Part shown: positions 39,401 to 47,603 of the stretch, one piece after another
Numbering within the stretch: position 1 is the first letter of the stretch
Layout: every line of letters starts with the position of its first letter
Assembly (NCBI RefSeq): GCF_019396385.1
Contig: NZ_JAHKRN010000006.1
Span: 186,001-250,000, forward strand
Direction of reading: 5' to 3'
Length of the DNA stretch: 64,000 bases
Origin: Nonomuraea harbinensis
Lineage (GTDB): Bacteria; Actinomycetota; Actinomycetes; Streptosporangiales; Streptosporangiaceae
Position numbers and translations under genes: made by a program
The notes under the pieces: model-generated
The model's database searches: none
What the model saw: only the letters and a program-made list of their open reading frames with translations
Told to the model about the DNA's origin: nothing

Positions 39401-39518
39401 CGCCCCCGCGCGCCACCAGGGCCGCCAGCAGCACGCGTACCTTGCGATCGGGCACCCGCAGCGGCGCGCCGGCGTCCGACCACGCCTCCAGCGGCCCCAG
39501 CACTCCGATGCGCACCAC
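36471..39518 (-). CDS. SARP/AfsR-type transcriptional regulator (BTAD, NB-ARC, TPR)
   Basis: 1015 residues from GTG. Winged-helix DNA-binding domain 1-95 (IGVLGPLEAW, DRLIDDLWGDRPP); BTAD domain ~100-250; NB-ARC ATPase with Walker A LAGPGGVGKTRLA and Walker B RTLLVVDNCEHL; C-terminal TPR-like helical repeats (~650-1015). Large SARPs activate secondary metabolism or related loci after ATP-dependent assembly. Divergent from an imine-reductase-like gene by 62 bp, which is the best candidate direct target. Confidence 0.93.
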   Translation of the reverse strand: MVRIGVLGPLEAWSDAGAPLRVPDRKVRVLLAALVARGGGPVPADRLIDDLWGDRPPRDPAGTLQARVSQLRRALGSPSLVRHGPSGYRLDGVTVDAALFRTLLTSRVPASPGGGAPERAAVVEEALALWRGPAYADFADEGFAAPEIARLGEQRLTALEELSEIRLTLGEPVDLGTLVAEQPLRERLTALHMRALYRDGRQSEALAAFAALRARLAEELGVDPAPEVRDLHQAILRQDPSLPTRRTTPSHAALLQPGSSQVGASRPVDGSPGARTNLPAPVTDLIGRDGDVAEVRALLGERRLVTLAGPGGVGKTRLAVAAAGGLTSPEVYPGGVWLVELIGAGDVAEAIAGAIGVRDDASGPLLPRLARVLAARRTLLVVDNCEHLVEQAAEVVSALLKAAPGLDVLVTGQEPLGVTGEHVRVVAPLSGDAAVRLFTDRAGIEPGPAVAAICERLDGIPLALELAATRVRALGVEALAARLDDRFRLLNSGMRDAPARQRTLRAMIDWSWELLSGPERIVLRRLAAHADGCTLEAAEEVCAEPGVDVVDVLVRLVQRSLVTPGPRYRLLESVSAYCVERLREAGEDDLIRERHARHYTRLAERAELRGRRQREWLTRLDQESANFRRALAGPDPLPLVNALAWYWFLRGRLGEARRSLAAALASTGPEAAVGRQERARAAVWLAGVTMATGETATPVPYEDLDLGGRALAGWFLSHVRWAYGDLAAHEEAAGRALRAYEELGDRWGVAAVLALRSKLAERRGDLPRMRRDAERSLAIFRELGDGWGQIEAMDSLDRLAEKRGDYAEAERLRHEELKLAEELGSEVSFRLSAVGRIALLAGDHARADDYHERARRLAVEQSYKSAEEHAELGLAMSARRQGRYERAEELLVRWLGWLREVGGTPGLAFFLAELGFAAEQRGDAETALALHREGYDAALGEPRAEALALEGLAGAYSLAGDPGRAATLLGRAAALREAVGTPLAHGERHDVDRITARTLAALGEERFHQAYGSGS

Positions 39519-39580
39519 GTCATGGTCAACCCGTGGCAGGCCGTAAGGATTTCCGAAGGGGCCGGCGACAGTCTGGACCC

Positions 39581-40441
39581 ATGAGTGAAGTGACAGTGAT
39601 CGGCCTGGGGCCGATGGGATCGGCCATGGCCGAGACGTTCCTGGCGGCGGGCCACGAGGTGACCGTGTGGAACCGTACCGCGAGCAAGGCGGACCCGCTG
39701 GTGGCCAAGGGCGCCACGCGGGCGGCCGGACCCGCGACGGGCGAGTTGCTGGTGATCAGCCAGACCGCCTACCAGGCGATGTACGAGAGTCTCGGCGAGG
39801 CGAGGCTGGACGGGAAGACGCTGGTCAACCTGAGCTCCGGCACCCCCGACGAACTACGGGAGGCGGCCGGGTGGGTGGCGGAGCGGGGCGGCACGCTGGT
39901 CACGGCGGGCATCATGGTGCCGCCGCCGGGGATCGGCCAACCTGGCGCGTACACGTTCTACAGCGGGCCGAAGGAGGCGCTCGACCGGTACGCGGGCACC
40001 CTGGAGGCGCTGTCCGAGGTGACGTACGTGGGCGAGGACCCAGGGCTGGCGATGATGTACTACCAGGCCCAGCTGCTGATGTTCTGGTCGTCGCTGACGA
40101 GCTTCATGTACGCGGCCGCGCTGGTGGGGACGGCGGGGGTGCGGCCGACGGCGTTCGCGCCCCTCGCCCAGGGGCTCCACGGCGAGCTGGCCGCCGACGG
40201 CCCCATGGGCTACATCAAGATCCTGAGCGAGGAGCTGGAGTCGGGCGTCTATCCGGGCGACGAGAACAGCCTGCACATGCAGGCCGTCGGCATGGGCCAC
40301 GTGGTGGAGACGCTGCGCGCCGCCGGGCTGGAGACCACGGTGCCGGAGGCCCTGCACAGGCTGTTCGCCCGCGCCGACGCCGAGGGACACGGCCACGAGG
40401 GCATCACCGCCGTGGTCGAGTCGATCAGGAAGCCGGGGTGA
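39581..40441 (+). CDS. NAD(P)-dependent oxidoreductase, imine-reductase-like
   Basis: 286 residues from ATG. Rossmann start VTVIGLGPMGSAMAETFLAAGHEVTVWNRT fits the beta-hydroxyacid dehydrogenase superfamily with NADPH preference (NRT after strand 2). The C-terminal helical domain (QLLMFWSSLTSFMYAAALVG, MQAVGMGHVVETLRAAGL) matches imine reductases rather than hydroxyisobutyrate dehydrogenases. Native substrate unknown. It is divergent from the SARP regulator and followed by a strong bidirectional terminator. Confidence 0.85.
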   Translation: MSEVTVIGLGPMGSAMAETFLAAGHEVTVWNRTASKADPLVAKGATRAAGPATGELLVISQTAYQAMYESLGEARLDGKTLVNLSSGTPDELREAAGWVAERGGTLVTAGIMVPPPGIGQPGAYTFYSGPKEALDRYAGTLEALSEVTYVGEDPGLAMMYYQAQLLMFWSSLTSFMYAAALVGTAGVRPTAFAPLAQGLHGELAADGPMGYIKILSEELESGVYPGDENSLHMQAVGMGHVVETLRAAGLETTVPEALHRLFARADAEGHGHEGITAVVESIRKPG

Positions 40442-40442
40442 A

Positions 40443-40474
40443 GGGAACCCGCTCAGCTCCATGAGCGGGTTCCC
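40443..40474. terminator. bidirectional terminator hairpin
   Basis: Perfect 12-bp stem GGGAACCCGCTC / GAGCGGGTTCCC around an 8-nt loop. It lies exactly between the stops of the convergent imine-reductase-like and CBS genes and can serve both. Confidence 0.75.
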
Positions 40475-40480
40475 CGGTGA

Positions 40481-41863
40481 CTAGTGGTTGGCCAGGAAGG
40501 CGAGCAGGTCCTGCCGGGTGAGGAGCCCGGCGGGCTTGCCCTCCTCCAGCACCACCGCGGCGTCGGCCTTCTCCAGCGCCTCGACCGCCCGCGACACCGG
40601 CTCGCCACTGCCGATCATGGGCAGCGGCGACGACATGTGGTCGGCGATCGGGTCGTCGGAGGAGAGCTTGCCGCGGTAGAGCGCCTCCAGCAGGTCGCGC
40701 TCCACGATGGAGCCGACCACCTCAGCCGCCATGACCGGCGGCTCCTCCTTCATGACCGGGAGCTGGGAGACCGAGTATTCGCGCATGATGGAGATCGCGG
40801 TGCCGACCGACTCGTGCGGGTGGGCGTGCACGAACTTGGGCAGCCCCTCGCCCTTGCGGGCCAGCACGTCGCCCACCAGCTCCTCCTCCGAGGAGGTGGT
40901 GAGGAAGCCGTAGTCGGCCATCCAGTCGTCGTTGAAGATCTTGGAGAGGTAGCCGCGGCCGCCGTCGGGCAGCAGCACCACGATCACGTCGTCCGGCGCG
41001 GCCTTGGCGGCCACCTGGAGCGCCGCCACCACGGCCATCCCGCACGAGCCGCCGACGAGCAGCCCTTCCTCGCGGGCGAGCCTGCGGGTCATGTTGAACG
41101 AGTCCTTGTCGGACACCGCGATGATCTCGTCGCAGATGCCGGTGTCGTAGGTGTCGGGCCAGATGTCCTCGCCCACGCCCTCCACCAGGTAGGGCCTGCC
41201 GGAGCCGCCCGAGTAGACCGAACCCTCGGGGTCGGCGCCGATGATCTTGACCCGGCCGCCGGAGACCTCCTTGAGGTAGCGCCCGGTGCCGCTGATCGTG
41301 CCGCCGGTGCCGATGCCGGCCACGAAGTGGGTGATCCGGCCCTCGGTCTGCTCCCAGATCTCGGGGCCGGTGGAGTGGTAGTGGGACTCCGGGTTGTCGA
41401 CGTTGGAGTACTGGTCGGGCTTCCAGGCGTTCGGGATCTCCGCGGCCAGCCGGTCGGACACCGAGTAGTAGGACTCGGGGTGGTCGGGCGCGACCGCGGT
41501 CGGGCAGACCACCACCTCGGCCCCGTACGCGCGCAGCACCGCGATCTTGTCGTGGGCCACCTTGTCGGGCACCACGAACAGGCACCGGTAGCCCTTCTGC
41601 TGGGCCACGATGGCCAGGCCCACGCCGGTGTTGCCGGACGTCGGCTCGACGATGACGCCTCCGGGCCGGAGTGCGCCGGAGGCCTCGGCGGCCTCGATCA
41701 TGCGGACCGCGATGCGGTCCTTCACCGAGCCGCCCGGGTTGAAGTACTCGACCTTGGCGAGCACCTGAGCGGGCAGCCCCGACGAGACCTTGTGCAGGCG
41801 GACGAGCGGCGTGTTGCCTATGAGCTCGACCAGGGAATCATGTACGCGCACCGAGGTGTTCAC
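40481..41863 (-). CDS. cbs: cystathionine beta-synthase
   Basis: 460 residues from GTG at 41863 (longer frame to 41938 lacks the conserved start). PLP domain with LVELIGNTPLVRL, cofactor Lys in NPGGSVKDRIA, TSGNTGVGLA, GTGGTISGTGRYLK; C-terminal Bateman pair of CBS motifs (~340-460: FVHAHPHESVGTAI, SQLPVMKE; MIGSGEPVSRAVEAL, VVLEEGKPAGLLTRQDLL). It condenses serine and homocysteine to cystathionine for cysteine synthesis, feeding mycothiol. The Bateman module may respond to an adenosyl ligand. The ribosome binding site is weak (AAAGAAG). Confidence 0.93.
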   Translation of the reverse strand: MNTSVRVHDSLVELIGNTPLVRLHKVSSGLPAQVLAKVEYFNPGGSVKDRIAVRMIEAAEASGALRPGGVIVEPTSGNTGVGLAIVAQQKGYRCLFVVPDKVAHDKIAVLRAYGAEVVVCPTAVAPDHPESYYSVSDRLAAEIPNAWKPDQYSNVDNPESHYHSTGPEIWEQTEGRITHFVAGIGTGGTISGTGRYLKEVSGGRVKIIGADPEGSVYSGGSGRPYLVEGVGEDIWPDTYDTGICDEIIAVSDKDSFNMTRRLAREEGLLVGGSCGMAVVAALQVAAKAAPDDVIVVLLPDGGRGYLSKIFNDDWMADYGFLTTSSEEELVGDVLARKGEGLPKFVHAHPHESVGTAISIMREYSVSQLPVMKEEPPVMAAEVVGSIVERDLLEALYRGKLSSDDPIADHMSSPLPMIGSGEPVSRAVEALEKADAAVVLEEGKPAGLLTRQDLLAFLANH

Positions 41864-41979
41864 CTTCTTTGCCGAAGCTTGGTCAGCCGATTCGTGGCCG
41901 GGAACCCGTGAGGGTGGCGGGCACTCAGCTAGTTTCAACCAAACGCTACCGCCGAGCTGGGGTGGAGGGGAAAACGCAC

Positions 41980-42966
41980 GTGGTGTGGGCAGCGGGCGCG
42001 GCGCGGGCCGCGCGCAGGATCGCGGCCGCGGCGGCGCTCGGGGGCGGCGGGCTCACGGCTCTCGGCGCGACCGCGTACGCGTTGCTGATCGCCGAGGGCC
42101 TGCTGGCCCGCCGCACGATCGGCACCCCGCACGGCCTGTACGGCCCGTCGTCCGACGGCGTCTACGGCGACTATCCGGGCCCGCCGCTCAAGATGGCCAT
42201 GCTCGGCGACTCCACCTCCGTCGGGCTGGGCATGACCGATCCGGGCAAGACGCCCGGCGTCCTGATCGCCTGCGGGCTCGCGGCCGTCGCCGAGCGGCCG
42301 GTGGAGCTGCGGGTCGTCGGCAAGTCCGGGGCTCCCTCCGCCGAGCTGGGCGAGCAGGTGGACGCGGTGCTGCCGATGCGGCCCGACGTCGCCGTGATCT
42401 TCGTGGGCGCGAACGACGTCATCACCAAGACGCCGCCGGCCACCGCCGTCCGCCACCTGATCAAGGCGGTGCGGCGGTTGCGCGAGTCGGGCGCCGAGGT
42501 GATCGTCGGCACCTGTCCCGACCTGGGCACGGTCCGGCCGATCGCACAGCCGCTGCGCTGGGTGGCGCGCCGCTGGAGCCGCCAGATCGCCGCCGCGCAG
42601 ACGGTCGCGGTGGTCGAGGCGGGCGGGCGTACGGTGGCGTTCGCCGGTCTCCTGGGCAAGGAATTCCACGCAAATCCGGGCGAGATGTTCGGACCGGATC
42701 GTTTCCATCCATCTGACCGAGGTTATGCACAGGCTGCTTACGCGGTGCTACCTTCTGTATGCGCCGCGCTGGGGTTGTGGCCCGAGCCGCGACCCGAGCC
42801 CGGCGAAGGACTGCAACCGATCTACATCGCGGCGGCGACGGCCGCGGAGGAGCCCGGCACCGAGGTTTCGGCAACCCAGGTCGACGGGCGGACGACCGGC
42901 ACCCACGGCAGGTGGGCGACGTTGTTCCGCCGCCGTCGGCTCGGGGGGCAGCTCAACGACGCCTAG
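41980..42966 (+). CDS. SGNH/GDSL-type hydrolase, membrane-anchored
   Basis: 328 residues from the GTG at 41980, chosen for GGAGGGG nine bases upstream. N-terminal hydrophobic anchor (IAAAAALGGGGLTALGATAYALLIA), then an SGNH fold: block I MLGDSTSVGLG with the nucleophile Ser, block III FVGANDV, block V DRFHPSDRGY with the Asp-x-x-His dyad. An extracytoplasmic esterase or acylhydrolase is likely. Basic C-terminus (RRRRLGGQ). Divergent from cbs, as in mycobacteria from memory. Confidence 0.87.
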   Translation: MVWAAGAARAARRIAAAAALGGGGLTALGATAYALLIAEGLLARRTIGTPHGLYGPSSDGVYGDYPGPPLKMAMLGDSTSVGLGMTDPGKTPGVLIACGLAAVAERPVELRVVGKSGAPSAELGEQVDAVLPMRPDVAVIFVGANDVITKTPPATAVRHLIKAVRRLRESGAEVIVGTCPDLGTVRPIAQPLRWVARRWSRQIAAAQTVAVVEAGGRTVAFAGLLGKEFHANPGEMFGPDRFHPSDRGYAQAAYAVLPSVCAALGLWPEPRPEPGEGLQPIYIAAATAAEEPGTEVSATQVDGRTTGTHGRWATLFRRRRLGGQLNDA

Positions 42967-43024
42967 ATCCGGTCACTCTCCGAGCCGGAGCCGTCACTCG
43001 GTGTCCCTTTGGAGGGATTTGCCC

Positions 43025-44359
43025 GTGCTCCGGCCTTCCGCTCTCGCCCTCGCCGGCACCCTGGCCCTGGCCGGCTGCTCCGGCAGCGACGCCGCCACCG
43101 CCGACTTCCCGACCTGGCACAACCCCGCCGTCAACGCGGTCAGCCGGATGGCCACGGCCGGCGGGGTGGTGACCACCACCTCCATGAAGTCCGACGGCAC
43201 GCTGGAGACCGTCGCCCTCGGCCTGTCCGACGGCAAGAAGCTCTGGGCCCACCCCGCGACCATGGCGGGCCGCCTGCCCGGCATGGGCGTCTCCGCCCCC
43301 GCCATCGTCGAGACGACGGGCGGCCAGGCGATCGTCGCGGCCCTCGACCCGGCGAAGAAGGGCCGCTGGAAGGCGACGCTCATCGTCCGCGACGCCCGCA
43401 CCGGCGAGCAGAGATGGACCCGCCCGGTCCACTCCACGTTCGGCCCGCAGCGCTGCGGCCCCTACCTGTGCATGTCCGAGCACACCGCGCTGTCCTCGGC
43501 CCGCGTGGTGGTCCTCGACCCGGCCACCGGCAAGCAGCTGTGGAAGCTGCCCGGCATCGCCGAGGTCGAGTGGTCCGACTCCCAGCAGGTCGTGATGCTC
43601 CGGCTGGCCGCCAACCCGACGCTCGAGTCGTACGAACTCAAGACCGGCAAGCTGCGGTGGCAGCAGCCGATCGAGCAGGCGCTCGGGCCGGGCATCGACC
43701 TGTCGGGCGGCTGGGCGTTCGGCGCCAGCGGCGACGACCTGATCGGCTACGTCGCCCCCTACACCAACCCGCAGACGAAGAAGACCTCGGCGTTCGGGCT
43801 GTTCTCGGCGAAGATCAGCGACGGCACGATCAACTGGATGCGGCCCTCGGTGGTGCGCGTCTACCCCAGCGGCAGCCCCGGCTACGCCCCCGTGGTGCGG
43901 CCGGTCGACCAGCGCGGCGCCTACGGCGGGTTCGCCAGGCTCGACGCCGGCAACGGGCGCGTCATCGGCCAGATCACGGCCGCCGACGTGCCGGGCTCGG
44001 GCTGGTGGCTGGCGTTCCCCAACCACATGGACAAGCTCGGGTTCCTCAAGCACGGCCACAAGGGCACCGCGTTCGACCTGGTCAGCGGGAAGCCGGTGGC
44101 CGTCGAGGACCAGCGCGGGTGGTCCTTCTGCGTGACCGACCCCAAGCCGCTGCCCCTGCGCGGGCAGGCGCCCGGCTTCTACTCCATCGCCGCCGTGTGC
44201 GAGTTCGACCTGGCGTCGGGCAAGCGGATCGCCGACGCGTCCGCCCCGCCGTCCTGGTTCACCGGCAGCCAGCAGGGCTGGCGGCTGTGGCGCGACGAGA
44301 AGGGCGCCATGCACGCCGTCCACGACGGCACCGCGCCCACTCCGGGGATGTACGGCTGA
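43025..44359 (+). CDS. PQQ-like beta-propeller lipoprotein
   Basis: 444 residues from GTG, with GGAGGG 8 bases upstream. Lipoprotein signal: LALAGTLALAGCSGSD. Repeated blades with the PQQ-like motif pattern: LSDGKKLWAHP, ARTGEQRWTRP, PATGKQLWKLPG, LKTGKLRWQQP, KISDGTINWMRP, ASGKRIADA. That predicts a 6-8-blade propeller held outside the membrane. Several Cys (QRCGPYLCMSE, WSFCVT, AVCEF). No catalytic ligands for PQQ are evident; a binding or scaffold role is likely. Confidence 0.85.
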   Translation: MLRPSALALAGTLALAGCSGSDAATADFPTWHNPAVNAVSRMATAGGVVTTTSMKSDGTLETVALGLSDGKKLWAHPATMAGRLPGMGVSAPAIVETTGGQAIVAALDPAKKGRWKATLIVRDARTGEQRWTRPVHSTFGPQRCGPYLCMSEHTALSSARVVVLDPATGKQLWKLPGIAEVEWSDSQQVVMLRLAANPTLESYELKTGKLRWQQPIEQALGPGIDLSGGWAFGASGDDLIGYVAPYTNPQTKKTSAFGLFSAKISDGTINWMRPSVVRVYPSGSPGYAPVVRPVDQRGAYGGFARLDAGNGRVIGQITAADVPGSGWWLAFPNHMDKLGFLKHGHKGTAFDLVSGKPVAVEDQRGWSFCVTDPKPLPLRGQAPGFYSIAAVCEFDLASGKRIADASAPPSWFTGSQQGWRLWRDEKGAMHAVHDGTAPTPGMYG

Positions 44360-44423
44360 CCTTCCTGGACGCCCCACGCCTCGATCACGCGATAAGGCAG
44401 GGGCCCTGATGTCGGGGAAATGG

Positions 44424-44444
44424 TATTGGAATATAGTTCTAATA
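44424..44444. promoter_or_regulatory. TetR-type operator upstream of thiolase
   Basis: TATTGGAA-TATAG-TTCTAATA: 8-bp arms with one mismatch around 5 bases, an AT-rich island in GC-rich DNA that also contains -10-like hexamers. AAAGGAGGGG follows 10 bases later, then the thiolase ATG. Palindromes of this kind precede fatty-acid genes under TetR-family control in actinobacteria. Confidence 0.5.
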
Positions 44445-44466
44445 CTGTGCCGACAAAGGAGGGGCC

Positions 44467-45684
44467 ATGCCCGAGGCCGTCATCGTAGCCACCGCCCGCT
44501 CGCCCATCGGGCGGGCCTTCAAGGGGTCGCTGAAGGATATGCGCCCCGACGACATGACCGTTCAGATGATCCAGGCGGCCCTGGCCAAGGTGCCCCAGCT
44601 CGACCCGCACTCCATCGACGACATCATGCTGGGCTGCGGCCTGCCCGGCGGGGAGCAGGGCTACAACATGGGCCGCGTGGTCGCGGTGATGCTGGGCCTG
44701 GACGACGTGCCCGGCACCACCGTCACCCGCTACTGCTCGTCGTCGCTCCAGACGACCCGGATGGCGTTCCACGCGATCAAGGCCGGTGAGGGCGACGTGT
44801 TCGTCTCCGCCGGGGTCGAGGCGGTCTCCCGGTTCGCCAAGGGCAACTCCGACTCCCTGCCCGACACCATGAACCCGATCTTCGGCGAGGCCGGTGAGCG
44901 GACCAAGTCATACGCCGCCGGCGGCAAGACCTGGCATGACCCGCGCGAGGACGACCAGGTGCCCGACGTCTACATCGCGATGGGCCAGACGGCCGAGAAC
45001 GTCGCCCAGCTCAAGTCCGTCAGCCGCCAGGAGCAGGACGAGTTCGGCGTGCGCTCGCAGAACCTCGCGGAGAAGGCGCTGGCCGACGGGTTCTGGCAGA
45101 AGGACATCACGCCGCTGACGCTGCCCGACGGCACCGTGGTCAGCAAGGACGACGGCCCGCGCGCCGGCACCACCTACGAGAAGGTCTCGACCCTGCAGCC
45201 GGTCTTCCGTCCGGACGGCACGATCACGGCGGGCAACTGCTGCGCGCTCAACGACGGCGCGGCCGCGGTGGTCGTGATGAGCGACACGAAGGCCGCGGAG
45301 CTCGGCATCACCCCGCTGGCCAGGATCGTCTCGACGGGCGTCTCCGGCCTGTCGCCGGAGATCATGGGCCTGGGCCCGGTGGAGGCCAGCAAGCAGGCCC
45401 TCGCCAGGGCCGGCATGGCGATCGAGGACGTCGACCTGGTGGAGATCAACGAGGCGTTCGCCGCCCAGGTCATCCCGTCCTACCGCGAGCTCGGCATCGA
45501 CGTCGACCGCCTCAACGTGAACGGCGGCGCGATCGCGGTCGGGCACCCGTTCGGCATGACGGGCGCCCGCATCACCTCGACGCTGATCAACAGCCTCCAG
45601 CACCACGACAAGACGATCGGCCTGGAGACCATGTGCGTGGGCGGCGGCCAGGGCATGGCGCTGCTCCTTGAGCGCCTGAGCTGA
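44467..45684 (+). CDS. fadA: acetyl-CoA C-acyltransferase (thiolase)
   Basis: 405 residues. Thiolase with nucleophile C90 in TRYCSSSLQTTRMA, NEAFAAQ (His replaced by the usual Asn-Glu context), GGAIAVGHPFGMTGAR with the catalytic His, and the second Cys in TMCVGGGQGMALL. It cleaves 3-ketoacyl-CoA to acetyl-CoA in beta-oxidation, or works in reverse. Its partner FadB is not in this window; the isolated gene has its own operator and strong ribosome binding site. It is similar in length and position to mycobacterial FadA3. Confidence 0.94.
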   Translation: MPEAVIVATARSPIGRAFKGSLKDMRPDDMTVQMIQAALAKVPQLDPHSIDDIMLGCGLPGGEQGYNMGRVVAVMLGLDDVPGTTVTRYCSSSLQTTRMAFHAIKAGEGDVFVSAGVEAVSRFAKGNSDSLPDTMNPIFGEAGERTKSYAAGGKTWHDPREDDQVPDVYIAMGQTAENVAQLKSVSRQEQDEFGVRSQNLAEKALADGFWQKDITPLTLPDGTVVSKDDGPRAGTTYEKVSTLQPVFRPDGTITAGNCCALNDGAAAVVVMSDTKAAELGITPLARIVSTGVSGLSPEIMGLGPVEASKQALARAGMAIEDVDLVEINEAFAAQVIPSYRELGIDVDRLNVNGGAIAVGHPFGMTGARITSTLINSLQHHDKTIGLETMCVGGGQGMALLLERLS

Positions 45685-45706
45685 CGACCGCGAGTGAGGG
45701 CCGGGC

Positions 45707-46117
45707 TCAGCCGTGGAAGTCGGGCCCGGCCCGCTCCGGCGTGATGCGGAGGACCACCCGCCGTTCGCGGACCATGGCCGCGCGGTAGTCGTCCCAGTCG
45801 GGGTGCTCGCCGGAGATGTCGCGGTAGTAGGACACCAGGTGGTCCATGGCCTCGGGCAGGGAGATGATCTCCGCAGTGCCCTCGACCTGGATCCACTGGC
45901 CGTAGAAGGCGTCGGTGAAGGCGCAGATGGCCACGTGGGGGTCCCTGCGCGCGTTGCGGGTCTTGACGGCCGTCTCCCTGGAGCTGACGACGATGCGGCC
46001 CTCGGCGTCGACGCCGAGGACGACCGGTGACATCTGCGGCCGTCCGTCGGCGTGCCGGGTCAGCAGGACGGCCCTGTGGTTGCTGGCGAGGAACTCTCGC
46101 GCTGTCTGCAGATCCAT
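45707..46117 (-). CDS. PPOX-class F420-dependent oxidoreductase-like protein
   Basis: 136 residues from ATG at 46117; another ATG three codons upstream (46126) is equally possible. Split-barrel flavin fold: AREFLASNHRAVLLTRHADGRPQMSPVVLGVD, RIVVSSRETAVKTRNARRDPHVAICAF, WIQVEGTAEII. This is the actinobacterial FDOR-B/PPOX group that binds F420 or FMN. It converges on the thiolase gene, with 22 bases between stops. Substrate unknown. Confidence 0.85.
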   Translation of the reverse strand: MDLQTAREFLASNHRAVLLTRHADGRPQMSPVVLGVDAEGRIVVSSRETAVKTRNARRDPHVAICAFTDAFYGQWIQVEGTAEIISLPEAMDHLVSYYRDISGEHPDWDDYRAAMVRERRVVLRITPERAGPDFHG

Positions 46118-46254
46118 GGGGATCATCGTACGGAGCGGCGTCGTGGAGGAGGTCGCCGTGCCGTCGTGATCCCGTCGTGATCCCGTCGTGATGTCCCGAG
46201 GGGGCATGCCTGCGCCCGTGCCGCGGCACGGGCGCAGGGTAGGCGGTGGGGGCT

Positions 46255-46488
46255 CTAGATGAAGCCCATGCGGTTACGGCGGAACCGCTCGTGCTCGTGA
46301 ACGATCGCGGCGGCGTAGCCGTGGGTCAGCCCGTGCTCGTCGGCGAGCCAGTTGGCCCGCTCGGCGCACCTCAGGAAAGACGGGCCGTTGTCGATGGCTT
46401 GGAACCACTCTGGGAGTTCGCGTCCCGTGATGGCAGGGACTCTGGCGATCAGCTTCGTCTGCGTCTCCGGTGAGTGGTTCAAGGACAT
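46255..46488 (-). CDS. DUF4287 small protein
   Basis: 77 residues from the ATG at 46488, set by GGAGGT five bases upstream. The sequence pattern (SPETQTKLIARVPAITGRELPEWFQAI, RANWLADEHGLTHGYAAAIVHEHERF) matches the DUF4287 family of short helical proteins. Cytoplasmic, unknown role. It stands alone, and the BAX-inhibitor gene upstream ends with its own hairpin. Confidence 0.8.
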   Translation of the reverse strand: MSLNHSPETQTKLIARVPAITGRELPEWFQAIDNGPSFLRCAERANWLADEHGLTHGYAAAIVHEHERFRRNRMGFI

Positions 46489-46604
46489 GGGCACCTCCAC
46501 GGATTAAGGTCCTTTGCTTGACACTGCAACACCACTTGCGGAAAGGCAAGACCCCAGTTCGCGATCCTTTTGTTACGGCAGGTGGATTTCCGGTCGCACA
46601 AAGA

Positions 46605-46632
46605 GAGGGCCCCGCCGAACGGCGAGGCCCTC
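46605..46632 (-). terminator. terminator of BAX-inhibitor gene
   Basis: On the minus strand: GAGGGCC, one mismatch, CGCCG, TT loop, CGGCG, GGCCCTC, followed by TCTTTGTG. The 12-bp stem lies 14 bases after the stop of the BI-1 gene. Confidence 0.7.
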
Positions 46633-46646
46633 TGGTGCTGACGGTG

Positions 46647-47435
46647 TCAGTCGCTACTGGTGAAGTAGCTGATGAGGCGGAGCATCTCGATGTAGATCCA
46701 CACCAGGCTCAGCGTGAGGCCGAAGGCGCACTGCCAGGCGAACTTCTCCGGGGCGCCCTGCTTGACGCCCTGCTCGACCGAGTCGAAGTCGAGGAGCAGG
46801 AAGAAGCAGCCGAGCAGGATCATCGCGACGCTGAAGACGATGGCCAGCGGGCCGCCGTCACGCAGGCCCAGGCCGCCCTCGACGAAGAAGCCGGCGATCA
46901 GGTTGACCAGGATCAGGCCGAGCGCCGCGACCGCCGCCGCGACGACGTACTTGACCAGCTTGGGGGTGACGCGGATGATGCGCAGCGTGTAGACGGCGAG
47001 TGTGCCGGCGAACGCCATGGCGGTGGCGAGCACCGCCTGGACCACGATGCCGTTGATCTGCGAGTCGAACACACTGCTCACGGCGCCGAGGAAGACGCCC
47101 TGGAAGGCGGCGTAGCCCAGGATGAGCGCCGGGTTGGTGCTCATCGTGAACGAGGCGATCAGGCCGAGGACCAGGGCCACGATGGCGGAGCCGATGGCCA
47201 CGGCCAGGGGGACGTCGAGATACCACGAGGCGGCCGCCGCCACGACGAGCGTGCCCAGCGTCATGAAGCCGCGGACCACCACGTCGTCGATGGTCATCGT
47301 GCGGTAGGCGGGCTGCGCCGGGGGGGCGTACGACGGAGAGTCGTACATGTTCTGCAACTGCTGTGGGGTCGGGGTCGCCTGGCTGCCCCAGCCTGCCGAC
47401 TGTGACCTACTGAATACGGGGTTCTTGCTCTGCAT
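46647..47435 (-). CDS. BAX inhibitor-1 / YccA family membrane protein
   Basis: 262 residues from the ATG at 47435 (AGGAGG five bases before). Pro/Gln-rich cytoplasmic N-terminus of ~55 residues, then seven hydrophobic helices, for example FMTLGTLVVAAAASWYL, AVAIGSAIVALVLGLIASF and IVFSVAMILLGCFFLLLDF. The C-terminal acidic pair in LDFDSVEQGVKQG is characteristic of BI-1/TMBIM proteins that conduct Ca2+/H+. Physiological role in actinobacteria is open. Confidence 0.9.
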   Translation of the reverse strand: MQSKNPVFSRSQSAGWGSQATPTPQQLQNMYDSPSYAPPAQPAYRTMTIDDVVVRGFMTLGTLVVAAAASWYLDVPLAVAIGSAIVALVLGLIASFTMSTNPALILGYAAFQGVFLGAVSSVFDSQINGIVVQAVLATAMAFAGTLAVYTLRIIRVTPKLVKYVVAAAVAALGLILVNLIAGFFVEGGLGLRDGGPLAIVFSVAMILLGCFFLLLDFDSVEQGVKQGAPEKFAWQCAFGLTLSLVWIYIEMLRLISYFTSSD

Positions 47436-47603
47436 CGCTGCCTCCTGCGCCGAGCCTATGGGACCGGGCGGCACCTAGGTCAACTAGCGCTCAGATCTAT
47501 GTAGCTTCGAGACTTCAGCAGGGAGGTCAACGTACGTGACGCTCCGGAAGTTCCCGACGAGGTAAAGCCGAAATTCGCTGCATTTCCCGTGGTAGAGAGC
47601 CGG

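Noticed and set aside
36121..39518. Secondary-metabolite gene cluster around the SARP regulator
   Set aside because: Only one possible tailoring enzyme is adjacent; no synthase, NRPS, PKS or transporter genes are present.
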